Below the pieces are notes generated by a model. That model was not told the DNA's origin and searched no databases. It was given only the letters and a program-made list of their open reading frames with translations. From Prosapia bicincta (lineage: Eukaryota > Arthropoda > Insecta > Hemiptera > Cercopidae), in NCBI GenBank assembly GCA_036971475.1, contig JBAIZL010000005.1:161331386-161395385 (forward strand): a stretch of 64,000 bases of DNA, written 5' to 3'. Positions 23,590 through 34,439 of the stretch are shown piece after piece. Numbering within the stretch: position 1 is the first letter of the stretch; every line of letters begins with the position of its first letter. Position numbers and translations under genes: made by a program.

Positions 23590-24640
23590 CACACCGTCTG
23601 CACCTAAGACCTTGTACCGCAATGGCCTTTAAGAATCAACCAAGTGCCAAAGTACCTTTTTCACTTAGGGCCTTCTACCGCTAAGATCACCGCTAAGAAA
23701 TCCCAAGTACCTTCAGAACCTAGGACCTTCTATCACTATGGTCACCCAGAGTTCTCCAAACTCCAACGTACCTCTGCACCTACGACCTGCTTCTGCTATG
23801 GTCTTCCAGAGCCATGCAAATCCTAAGGTATCTTCTGCAACCTGGACCTTCTACCACTATGGACTCTCAGAGTCAAGATAGAGCCAACGTACCTTCTGCA
23901 CCTAAGACGTTCTACCGGTAAGCTCACTCAGACTCAGCACAATGCTAACGTACCTTCTGCACCTAAGACCTTCGACATCTATGGTCTCTTAGCCAACCAG
24001 ATGCCAATGTACCTTTTTCACCTTGTAGATGATCTCATAAAGTCATTCAAATTCCAAGAACCTTCTGAGCTTTAAATCTTATACCGTTGTGACCATTCAG
24101 AGTCATTCAAATGCCAACGTACCTTCTTTGTCTAAGGCCTTCTACCGCTATGGTCTCCCACAGGCATCCTAATGGCATCACTTCTTTTGTATCTTCGACT
24201 CTCTACCACGATGTCATCCAGAGTCTTCGTAATATAATCCTGAATATTATGCACCTACTACGTTTTACAGCGATGGTTTTCCTCATTTATTCTTCAGTAA
24301 TCCTCCCTTCTGTCGCAATAGAGCCCCCCCCCCTTAACGTATCTTTTCTTTTCCCTTTTCGTTGGCGATGGTCTTCCTGAGTTCACCTAATATATCCTTT
24401 CGATCTGCATATAATATTTTGTAGTGTAATAGCTTTCTAGGTTCCCCAAATGTATTTCTCTCTTTTATGGAATCTACGACATTCTACAGCGATGGTTTTC
24501 TAGATTTCTTCTAATGTAATGCTATATTTTCCACCTACGACTTCTTTCTGCGATGGTCTTCCTCAGTCTCTTAATATAACAAACGCTTCTGCACCTACGA
24601 CTTTCTACAGCGATGGCTTTCTAGATTTAATTGACAATTC
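23590..24640. repeat. Degenerate tandem repeat, ~77-bp unit
   Basis: Successive diverged units contain TACCTTCTGCACCTAAGACC, TTCTACCGCTATGGTC, TCCAGAGT and AAATGCCAACG. About 13 units can be followed, the 3' ones (after about 24,180) much decayed. Small open frames inside (for example 23,644-23,826) are products of the repeat. Confidence 0.8.
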
Positions 24641-24649
24641 TACCTTTTA

Positions 24650-25210
24650 TTCACACATCTTCCTCTATGGTTTTTATAATATATAATCGCGTATTAAAGA
24701 CAGTCTAGGTGGATTTAAACTACTAGTGGTTTGATCCGTTCATTTTTACCATCCCACTGAACCTATCTAATTAGAATAATCGATTCATACAGGTCTTTTG
24801 CTCCATGTTTTAAGCGATATAACTTTTATCCTAAAGAAAACAGAGAAAACTAATCTAAAAAGTTTTTTTTTGCCCTTCTATACAAAACTCTTCATCAGCA
24901 CTCTTTGACTTCTCGTTTCCAACTTCTTCTTTCCATAGTAAGCTTCCACAACTGTTCTTTTTGAAACTAATAGCATTCGCAGATTCTCAAGCTTACTCCA
25001 ACTATGCGTATCATTCTTGGTGAGCGTAATCGAACCATATATATCGAACCATTTTTATTTAAAATATCCAGTACAACATTGGTTTCTATTTAAAATTCTA
25101 CGCGTAATCATTCCGCTTAGCTATGAAAGAGATTGTTTAAAATAATACACTTTTAGGGAATCCGTGCTCAAACCTTTACATCTCATAGTATTAGTTTATT
25201 TGCTGTTAAT
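24650..25210. other. No gene seen
   Basis: AT-rich with pyrimidine-rich patches; nothing recognisable. Confidence 0.45.
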
Positions 25211-25239
25211 TTAAATTGTGTTTAAAATTCGCTACGGAC

Positions 25240-25425
25240 GAAAAGTAATACAGATGGCAGCGGCATTATTCGACCGAAACAGCTGTACGACGAACGGAGG
25301 GAGGTCGGACGGCCTTGCGGCAGGTAGATTTCACAGAACACTGATCACAAGATCATGGAGGCCGGTAGATGGCGCCACACTACTTATTAGCTACAGCCTA
25401 AACCCAAATTGCCTTGCATAAAATC
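25240..25425. promoter_or_regulatory. GC-richer island with two CTCF-like cores
   Basis: TAGATGGCGCC at 25,366-25,376 and CAGATGGCAGC near 25,251-25,261 resemble the core of animal CTCF sites (AGRTGGCGC type), about 115 bp apart in the same orientation. The 67-codon open frame here (25,218-25,421) shows no known motif. It could be an insulator-type site or a stray coding fragment; the motif match alone is weak evidence. Confidence 0.25.
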
Positions 25426-25996
25426 TTTTAACGAGCGGCCTTTTCGCTAATCTCTAAGTTCCTTCACCACACCACATCTAACCCATAAACACTCTCAGTG
25501 AGATGTTTGAGCTGAAACCTATTTTCTGTAAGCCAATCAGTGTAGCCTACATCATAATCGTGAATATTTTTAAAACAAATGATTGGCAACCATTAAATTC
25601 TAAAAAAAACTTTATGATTGCTAATTAGGTTATTAAATAATTCATTAAAATATGGAATTCTATCCCAATTTCCAAAACTGTAATTTTAGAGCCTAATACC
25701 CATAAACCTTGGAGGTTTAGATATAGTTTTATTACCAAAGCAACACAGTTATAGATATTATGATCAATTAGATCAAGAAATATTTTACTGTTACTAGGCA
25801 ACTGGTTAATTAAGAAGGACGGGAAAGTGGGTAGACAACTGTTTCTGACCACGGTAGACATAGCTCTACCAAGTGGAGATATACTATTCCCTGAACAAGG
25901 AGCGATGTTATCATAATTTTATTTCTTTTGTTCCACCAAACTCAATATAGGCACCACCTACTCTTCTTTATTATTTGTACGTGCGCGCACATAATA

Positions 25997-26000
<4 letters not shown>

Positions 26001-26029
<29 letters not shown>
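26001..26029. repeat. (TG)n microsatellite
   Basis: An uninterrupted TG run of about 29 bases. Confidence 0.95.
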
Positions 26030-26032
<3 letters not shown>

Positions 26033-26034
26033 AT

Positions 26035-27920
26035 TCTCCAGTCCATAAGCTGTACACACACTGTTGCTTAACAACAAAAACAATCCAACATTGAACCTAA
26101 ACAAACACACCGAAACCGTTTAACAACTTTATTCATCGAAAATGTTTTAACAATTTTGAGTAATCACTTTTGAATTACTTTCAACAGTAGGCCCTATCAA
26201 TAACTCTAGAATCGGTCAGCGTTCAGCCTGAGTTTAACACCTTATGTGACCCTTAGTAATGTTCTAATAAGTTTTAAAAGTTATTTTACATTAATTTACT
26301 TTTGGCATCTTCAAGTCTACATTATTATATGAAAAAATTCTTAAAAATAAATGTCATTTTAACGCTTAAAATTAAACACCAATATGTATGAATTAAATTA
26401 AATTTAAATACATTTAACTCAGTGAACACAATTTAAGTACATGTACAGAGTGGTATTTATCAGGTTAAAGGCATGCAATGTCTAAAAGCAAACTCTAAAT
26501 TTTCATTCACATAAACTACAATTCTAAGAAAAATTATGCTGTGTCGGAGTGTTTTTTGAAAGTTTATTAATAACGTCATCCTCTGATACAGAGATTTCTT
26601 TACGATATTAACATTTAATCTAATGGCAAACAAAGATACGTAGACCAAATTTCTAAAAAATATGATCTCACAGCCTATGGGTACAGTCAATTCGTTTTAT
26701 AAGAAAACAATCTTGAAGTTATAGGCTAACATTTGAATTTTTTTAGAGTTTGATATTAAAATTAATTTTTTGCAATTGCCCAATATAAAACAATTTTTAA
26801 ACTCATGAAAAATTAAAAAGACACTTTATAATCTTTGAGCGCAACGATATTTATACCTTTGGATAACAAAAACTAAAAAATAAAAATAAACCTTTAAATC
26901 AATATAAAATAATATGGAAACGGTTTAACACCTAACCACGAAATTCTGTGTTAGTTCAATAATCTTTAACAAGTTACACACTGTTGCAGCGTCATTCCCC
27001 CAGAAACTCTGTACGCCGAAGAATGTTTTATATAAAAAAAGAATTGTTTAGTCAAAGAATGCAAGATAGGAAGGTTCTGAAACTGATTAAAAAGTGTTTT
27101 TTCCATACTTTATAAGATTATACGTAATGGAACAAATAACACATGTGAATTGTAAAAAATATCTTTGTATAGCTACAAAGCGCAGATGAGTTATGTATTA
27201 CCTCTTGAACACAAACAGAAATTAATCCGGTGGAAAATGACTGGCAGTTCGGAGAAATCCTGAGGCGTGACTATTTCCTAAAATAGGTTTAGAAGGAGAC
27301 AAAGTTTCCAGGAAAACCTAAGAAGGAAACATAGGTCGTTTTGAGGACGCGTCTACTCGTACTTAGCACCAAAACCATGACTCATTGAAGCCATGAACCT
27401 AATTAGTTAGCTGTGACATTGGGGTTCACGTGGGGATTTACGTGAACAAAATAAATATTACTCTTAATTCGCTTGCTACCTAAGGTCGACGGTGGAGTGG
27501 TTAAATGTCTATTCTTCATTCTTTACAGTTTATTGTCATATTTTACGGATGAATAATTCTTCTCTAGTTTTGCTTTTATCACAAAGTTTCATTCCTAGTA
27601 ATCAGTAAAGTGTAATTTTCGATAACTGTTATTAGAAGAGTGGCGCCTTGTGATTAAAATTTTAAAAAAACAAAAATATGTTGGAATATAGAAAGGTGGA
27701 CAATAGAAAAGTATAAAGTAGATTCTGGGTGGAGGTTAGGCAGCTACCTTTATTTTTGTTGAGAGCAGGTCTACTTCATAAACCCAATCCCTTTATTCCA
27801 AGAACTAAATTATGACCTTTTTTTATTTATACATAATCAGCCTTTTTTTATCCTTCTTACAAGGAGGTCTGACAGATAGTCACCTATATTTTTTTACTTC
27901 AATTTAGAATACATCTGCAT
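26035..27920. other. AT-rich non-coding DNA
   Basis: No supported gene. Minus-strand frame 26,460-26,690 has no domain or bias. Confidence 0.45.
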
Positions 27921-28545
27921 CAGGTATGTGACTCTACCGCGGCAAACGAACGTGCTGACAAACTTGGTAAAGCTGGTTGTGACCTTCTCCAAGAAGATCT
28001 CCCACACGTTGTTCAGCTTCTTCCATCCATAAAACACGGACTATCAGCCAACTGCTGAATACAACCTGGGAAACAGCTGATTCTGGGAAAAGATTGAAGC
28101 CGATTATAAGATCAAACGACATTCCAAGTGGCCTAATAAGAGACAACGCAGTTGCAAGACTATTACCAGAACCACCTACAGCGAATTGGTCTTGCAGACT
28201 CCTCTACTTGTCCTCTCTGCCTAGAAGGTATTTAGAAGGTTTTAGATCTCTTTCTTACATTAAAAAATTGGTTTAGATTAGGTCCAAGAAATCAGATGGT
28301 AAGATCAAATTAAATGGTCGAGTTGTACCAAGCTACAGATTAAATTTTAAAAAAATGTATAAATTTTAAAAAAAATTAAAATATTAACACAAAAAATACC
28401 GAGCATACAAGCTGATTTTAAACACGCCAAAATGATAGCGCATCATATCTCTATCATTTTACCAGTCCAAAGCTTAGACAAGTGTGATGGAAATCAGGTT
28501 TAATAGATACAGGTTTGAAGGATTTCCAGCCCCGAGTAACTAATG
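27918..28545 (+). pseudogene. 3' fragment of a non-LTR retrotransposon (RNase H plus pol C-terminus and tail)
   Basis: From 27,930 the frame reads DSTAANERADKLGKAG, the C-terminal RNase H block (N-E-x-A-D with an upstream His at 27,918) seen in I-clade and related non-LTR retrotransposons. It stops at a TGA after HGLSANC (28,056). A second frame from 28,152 reads HLQRIGLADSSTCPLCLEG, the hallmark C-x2-C motif of the pol C-terminus, ending at TAG 28,233. Further frame breaks separate the two. Downstream is a tail of about 300 bp (GCTGATTTTAAACACGCC, CCAGTCCAAAGC, GTGTGATGGAAATCAG) shared by copies A and B of the TIR element and by the 357-bp direct repeats. Reverse transcriptase and endonuclease are missing, so it is a typical 5'-truncated dead copy. 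Clade assignment (I-like versus Jockey) is tentative. Confidence 0.75.
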
Positions 28546-28559
28546 CTTTCTATACAGAA

Positions 28560-29080
28560 TGAATAACTCCTATTAACCTCCTACACCAACCGTACATATT
28601 TTTTCCATTTTAACAACATCAATGGAATTTTAGGATTGTTTAAAATGAAGAAAATTGTACCCTCAATTACTTTTCCCTTTATTCTTATCCAGCGTTAATA
28701 ACCAAGAAAGTGTTGAAATCCACATAAAATAAACTCAAGTGTATGTCCGTCTTAATGTTATTTTCTCCTTAGTTAGAATTATTTTTTTAAAATTGTTTGC
28801 AATTCAGTACATAACTTCAACTAATATCGCTCATTTAGCATCACCCAGGAAGCGCATATAGATTATGAAGTTCCAAGGTCGCGAGCAATTTTCTCATATT
28901 TAGCCACAGGACAAGGGCCGTTAGAACAGTCAGAATTACATGGAAACCTATGTTTGCAGAATAGCATTGATTCTTACCCCTCTCACCCCCGCCTGTCATC
29001 ACTCGTCAATCTAAGACCAGAACGCGCGCCAGTCATAGCTGTTGTTGACTCTAAACTACAAAATTAAACAATTAATTTTA
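28560..29080. other. No gene seen
   Basis: AT-rich, with a slightly GC-richer patch at 28,980-29,030. No repeat or open frame of note. Confidence 0.4.
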
Positions 29081-29089
29081 AAATAGGGG

Positions 29090-29133
<44 letters not shown>
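29090..29133. repeat. Compound (TA)n(GA)n microsatellite
   Basis: About 24 bases of TA repeat followed by about 20 bases of GA repeat. Confidence 0.95.
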
Positions 29134-29139
29134 CTATAC

Positions 29140-30390
29140 ATACGTATATCCTACACACCTGACATCCTACATAGAAAATCCCACACACCTGGCAACTACA
29201 AGAAGTTCTTAGTTTCAGTTGATGCTCTAAAATGAGGACATGTAATTAAAGTCCTCAAAACTCAACTCTCATACATACAAGTAAGATTCTTGTTTAAGTA
29301 CATTGAAGTGTAAGCAATACATATGTATATAGGTCATATATAAATGACGATTTCACGATAGCATTTGGGAAAATTAAACGTGCTTATGTGTTACTTATTA
29401 TTGCATTAGTTTACTTACTACCAGTATTGCAAAAGCCGTGCTGTTTATTTAACTATCAAATATGAGGGAACGCTAACTGAACGCGACGGCGTTTCTCAAA
29501 CGATACCGGAAACGTGTGGAAATTGGCCGGAAGAAACAGAAGAATTTCAACTGAACGAATCCTTTCTGGTCTTGAACTAAAGATCCAAAATAATGAAAAC
29601 AGTAAAAAGACCCTATTTTGGATTGTATTTAGAGTCAACTAATTCAAGTTAAGACGTAATTCATTTTTCAAAATTAGATTCTATATTGAATACAAAACCT
29701 CCTATAATCTTATCGTCGTTTAAAAGCCGTTAAAAACTAAGCCTTAAAAATACTAGTTCCGTATACTCCTTAGATTAATAAAGCGATCCAGATCTAATGA
29801 CGTCCTCCATGTTTTCTTCGTCCTATAAATCGCTACCTAACTAATGTAATTCTAAGTTTTTATTACTAGAACTATTTTGCCCTCCGAGTTTTGCCCACGA
29901 ATTGATTGCTAACTTTTCAAAGCACCTTATGACATTTACATATAGGGAAAATGTTAATTGAAATTTGATATATGACGCTGTTGAATATGCATAAAAGAAA
30001 CCGTAGGATTATACGGTTTAGCTATCATTGGGCAGGTGCTCGAAATTCGACCCATAATTAGCCCCCAATATTCTTCCATTTCCGTTCGTCTATTGCGAAA
30101 TTAGACGGGCACTGTTCTCCGTCCGTCTGCTGTGGTAGTTTATTGTCCTTTGTTTCAAACAATGAACTCTATTCATATTATGAAAAAAAATAATTGTATA
30201 GATTTTAAAGTGTGTTTTTTTTTATTAAAAAAGAATAATAAATTCCGCAAACATGTGGCAAAATCTGAAAGGAAAAGCGTCTGTCCGAAAATTACCTATT
30301 AGTAAAAGTTATAATCACGTCCCTATACTTTAATTTCTTAACGATATTATTAGAATTTAGAAATACGTTTCTATGTTTTTAATACAGACG
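29140..30390. other. No gene seen
   Basis: AT-rich non-coding DNA; short open frames only (for example 29,456-29,638, minus), none with a motif. Confidence 0.45.
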
Positions 30391-30394
30391 CTAC

Positions 30395-30912
30395 TGTTAA
30401 TTTCATGTTCAGTTAGCAGTGAGTCAATTGACAAGAATATGCTACTATACATGGCAAAAACATTATGTAAAAAAAAGTTTCTTTAGTATTTACGTATTTA
30501 TACGTTAGTGTTGATTTCATGTTCAGTTAGCAGTAAGAGTTTAATAGAAGAGTCTGTGCTACTATACATCGCAAAAATACCATAAAACACGATAGTTTCT
30601 TTAGTAATAATGTATAAGTTGTGTTGATTTTATGTTGAGTTAGCAGTGAGTATTCAATAGACGAGGCTATGCTACTATACATGCCAAAAACATAATATAT
30701 ATAAACACGTTAGTTTCTTTAGTATTAATGTACATGTTAGTGTTAGCAGTGAGTCTTCAATAGACGAGGTTCTGATACTATACATGCCAAAAACATTATG
30801 TAAAACCATTAGGTGTTTTATTTGATTTAATATAGAAAATATTATTGGTTTCATGAACAGTCGGTAGTGAGAGTTTGATAGTTGAGGTGATACTACTATC
30901 CGTGCCAAACAC
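30395..30912. repeat. Five-copy tandem repeat, ~105-115 bp unit
   Basis: Units share CATGTTCAGTTAGCAGTGAG, a TCAATAGA(C/A)GA block, GCTACTATACATG and CAAAAACAT, followed by a GTTTCTTTAGTA spacer. Copies begin near 30,404, 30,518, 30,633, 30,738 and 30,850. Overlapping minus-strand open frames (30,675-30,984) are repeat products. Confidence 0.85.
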
Positions 30913-30919
30913 ATCATAA

Positions 30920-31805
30920 TACTTGTAGAAAACAGCCCCAAAGCATTTGTAGATAACGTAACGGAGTGATGAATGATAAATCAATAAATCGTAGATGTTT
31001 CAAATGTACTTGACGAATCGAAAGGTTCGTTGAAGTTATTTTCGGACATAAATAAAAGTTACTAATGTAAGTGAGCGGTAATTTTGCTACAAATAACCAC
31101 ACACGTTAGACTACTTTTATTCTTTATTAAATAGCCTCCATACATCCAAGCGCGACATTTTGTTGTTCCTCACAACCATTAAATTCTTTCCATTCTCAGT
31201 ATTACACATTCCAGTTCAGATACGCTCAATTGCCCATACTTTATGTTATTAAATAAAATTTTGCAAGAATATAACAGTAAATTATTTTATAATGGAAATT
31301 AAATATATTACATAATATAAACGTTATTAAGAAAGACAAATCCGTCCGTTATAACTAAAAATTAAAATTAACTTTGTAAGTCTTCTATATATTAAAAAAC
31401 GAAAACTTATGCTGATTCTTTCGTTTTTAAAATTTTACGTTCAACCCCTTTTAAAACTTGCAAAATAATACTTTTTGAGTATTTTTGTTATGTGAAAAAT
31501 GCATAAATATTTCAAAAAATCTCATGCAATATAAAAGTCGTAACACAATATCTTGCTTCAAGTATGCGATCTCCTCCAAAAGTTACAACCCTCCCCTACT
31601 AGAAAAATCTGGGGATGTCATTGCTGCTTTCTTATTTAGGAGTTCGCAGAGAAGAAGGCGTTTTGGTTTTTGCAGCATTTACTTTAGCGTTGGTTGCAGG
31701 CAGTATACGGGTACAGAAAAACGTTTATTTAGTTGGGACACATAGAATACGATGTTATGGTGGCACACTATTATAATTTACACGTAGGAGGTACTTTTTT
31801 ATTTT
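30920..31805. other. No gene seen
   Basis: AT-rich. The open frame 31,485-31,745 (+) has no domain and mixed codon use. Confidence 0.4.
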
Positions 31806-31823
31806 TTTAACTAAAATAAAACC

Positions 31824-32122
31824 TTACAAAAATATAGGTAAAAAAAACCCCAAAACCACAAAAATTAATGAAAAAAATAACTAAAATAAGTTACCTAAGA
31901 TTAAATCCTTATGTAGATTTCGACGACAAAGTCATCATCTTCAGAGGTTCCTATTACAAAAGTACAATCTAGAATACAAAAAATTAACAAACTAGACTGA
32001 CTCTGAAGATGATGACTTTGTCATCGAAGTGTGCAATAGGATTTAATCTTAGGTAACTTATTTTAGTTATTTTTTTGATTAATTTTTGTGGTTTTGGGGT
32101 TTTTTCACCTATATTTTTGTAA
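31824..32122. mobile_element. Foldback element with ~122-bp arms (CATCTTCAGA type)
   Basis: Left arm 31,824-31,946 and right arm 32,001-32,122 are long inverted repeats with few differences, around a loop of about 54 bases. The inner arm ends in GTCATCATCTTCAGAG; the outer arm includes AAAACCCCAAAACCACAAAA-like sequence. It has no coding capacity. Confidence 0.85.
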
Positions 32123-32154
32123 TATATTGTACCACTGTGCTCTTGATATTGTAT

Positions 32155-32376
32155 AAAATAAAACCCACTAATCACAATAGAAAAATATTTATTTTACTAA
32201 AATTACTTTATATACATTTCGATTACACGGTAATCATCTTCAGAAGTACTATATGATTATTTCTTCAAATGATATAGTACTTCTGAAGATAATTACCATG
32301 TAATCAAAATGTACATAATGTAATTTTAGTAGCCTAAAATAAAAACTTTTGTATTTTGGATAGTGGGTTTTATTTT
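32155..32376. mobile_element. Second foldback element adjacent to the first
   Basis: Left arm 32,155-32,254 and right arm 32,272-32,376 pair well around a loop of only 17 bases. The arms begin AAAATAAAACCCACTA and end ACTTCTGAAGATAA-like near the loop. ATCATCTTCAGAAG resembles the inner arm of the neighbouring element, so the two belong to related families and may have arisen by nested insertion. Confidence 0.85.
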
Positions 32377-32379
32377 AGT

Positions 32380-33090
32380 TGAAAAATTAGTTTACTGTGC
32401 TTAAAAAATTTATTAACTAGGATGCACTGCTGACTGACGTTTAGTTTTTTTTTCTGCAAAGTTGTATAACAAAGTTGCATATCAGCGTGATTGACCTTAT
32501 TATATTTATAATTAGATACAGAACTAAACTTAAGAAGTAGGTGACTTGGAAGCAAACAATGAAAGTTAAAAACGAATGAATGGGATAAAGAAGAAGAAGA
32601 GGATTACAAATTTTAATGTGACAAACGTGAGTTGAGCAAATAAGAAACATATTTTTTGTTGGTTATTTGTCTTTCATTCAAAGAGTAGACCTACATTACA
32701 ACGGTTATCGCCCGAATTCTGAGGAAAGGCTATTGAAATAAAAACATGATTATGGTTGGTATAAGAAAATACCCTATTCTAACATATTGGGGAGATTTGT
32801 GGGCCACGTTTACAGTGTCGCTTATCTGAGGTAAACCTACTGGTAATCTATCGTAGCTACATTCTCTTACAGGAAGGAAGGAAAGGAAGGATAGATAGGA
32901 TTACGTAGTACTAAATAAAATATCTAGCTACTCATTACTACTTGGAACTAAATAAAGTCATCATCACGCACAGTGATCACTTGGTACAAGGAAGAAACGA
33001 AAAAGTATACGGATTTATGTAGAACTAATAAAAGGAAAAAGTGATCATCTGGTAAATATTAGGAGATTGCTTGAGCACGTTGATCTAAAG
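32380..33090. other. No gene seen
   Basis: AT-rich with a short GGAAGGAAAGGAAGGATAG run near 32,872-32,895. Nothing else recognisable. Confidence 0.45.
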
Positions 33091-33102
33091 GGTTGCCTAA
33101 AG

Positions 33103-34050
33103 GGTGGCACGAAAAATGCGTACAGCGAAATATGCGAATATAAGGAAAAATTACCAAATGCCGAGGGTGAGTCGTAAATTTGAATAGCGAAAAAAGCGTA
33201 CAAACCAGACTCTAGTTGACAACCCATGTCATCTACTCATAAACTAGTTGCTAATAACTTTCAAGGTTTTGGATTTTACTAGTCGAAATGGGTCAAAAAA
33301 TGGTTTTCACTTTGTCAGTGGTCACTTTGTCTTTAACTGAAACTTCTACTCCTATGCACATGAGACTAGAGTTACACTTAGAAGGGAAGAGAAGAAAAAC
33401 AAAGTATATTAAGTCGGACGAAAGAATTAAATTTAAAAAAAACAGTACAAAAATACCTAGTAACTGGAGACTAATGTTTTGTTTAAGATCTCTATCCTAC
33501 ATTCAAAAAAATTTTATTAGATTAGGTAAAGTGGTAAGATCAAATAAATTGGTCGAGTTTTAATATGATCTGTCGAGTAAAAATGTAAAAATTATGTAAA
33601 ATAAATAAAAATATGAAACACACAAAATTACCGAGGCTACAAGCTGATTTTTAACACGCTAAAATGACAGCGCAACATATCTCTATCATTTTACCAGTCC
33701 AAAGCTAGGAAAAGTGTGATGGAAATCAGGTTTAATTCTATCATTCTATCATTTTGCTAGTTCAAAGCCTGGAAAAGTGCGACATTAGGTTTAATAGATA
33801 AAATTTTAAAGGATTTTTAGCCCCGAGAAATTAGGCGACATCTACATTTAGTTGAGAGGTAAACTCATTTATGTAGCGCAATGATTTTAAAAGATCCGTA
33901 TTCACCTAAAAGTTGTACGCGTTTTTCGCCTGTCACAATGTTCTGACGTCATAGCTTACCCTCGTAATCTGTCAAAACTTGATCCCGTACGCATCTTTTG
34001 CAATATTCATGGTGTACGCATATTTCGTTGTACGCATCTTTCGTGTGTTC
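33103..34050. mobile_element. TIR element, copy B (948 bp)
   Basis: Same family as 13,983-14,577. The left end GGTGGCACGAAAAATGCGTA and the complement of the right end, GAACACACGAAAGATGCGTA, form the terminal inverted repeat, which continues inward through AGCGAAATATGCG. A perfect 8-bp duplication GCCTAAAG flanks it (33,095-33,102 and 34,051-34,058). Its middle (about 33,475-33,840) is the tail of the non-LTR retrotransposon, including a partial second tail copy near 33,737-33,800 (CTAGTTCAAAGCCTGGAAAAGTG). The 91-codon frame 33,288-33,563 (+) is not a transposase; its last third is a relic of the retrotransposon pol end. Non-autonomous. Confidence 0.85.
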
Positions 34051-34364
34051 GCCTAAAGTAGACTCCCAACCAGTGATCATAGGGTACCTGCTACTTGGAG
34101 AGAAAGGTATTTGAACAGGAGAATTGCCTTCAAATAAACGCAGTTAAACTAAAAGATATACACACAGTCTTGCGTGAATACTAATTTGCAAAAGATTTTT
34201 TTTCTAAAGACACCAAACATTGCAACATTACGAACATGTTTCAACATCCACTGACCTACTATATTTTAAAGCTGAAACAAAAGGACAGAAACGCTACGAC
34301 GTTTTATACAAATTGTCCAATGCACACAATGATGAAGCTCCGCGACCACTAATCTGGACAGGGC

Positions 34365-34415
34365 AGCTATAAATTTGCATTTCCTTCAGCGCTTACAGTG
34401 AACAAGAATGCAGGT
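34365..34415 (+). promoter_or_regulatory. Candidate TATA/Inr promoter with short first exon
   Basis: TATAAA at 34,368-34,373 lies 29 bases before the A of CTTACAGTG (34,397), an initiator-like word at the expected distance. Sixteen bases on, AAGAATGCAG is followed by GTAATT, a plausible splice donor at 34,414, which would leave a tiny first exon with an ATG. A TGCGCATGCG NRF1/ewg-like site is at 34,430-34,439. These are motif matches only. Confidence 0.25.
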
Positions 34416-34439
34416 AATTGTCAGTTTGTTGCGCATGCG

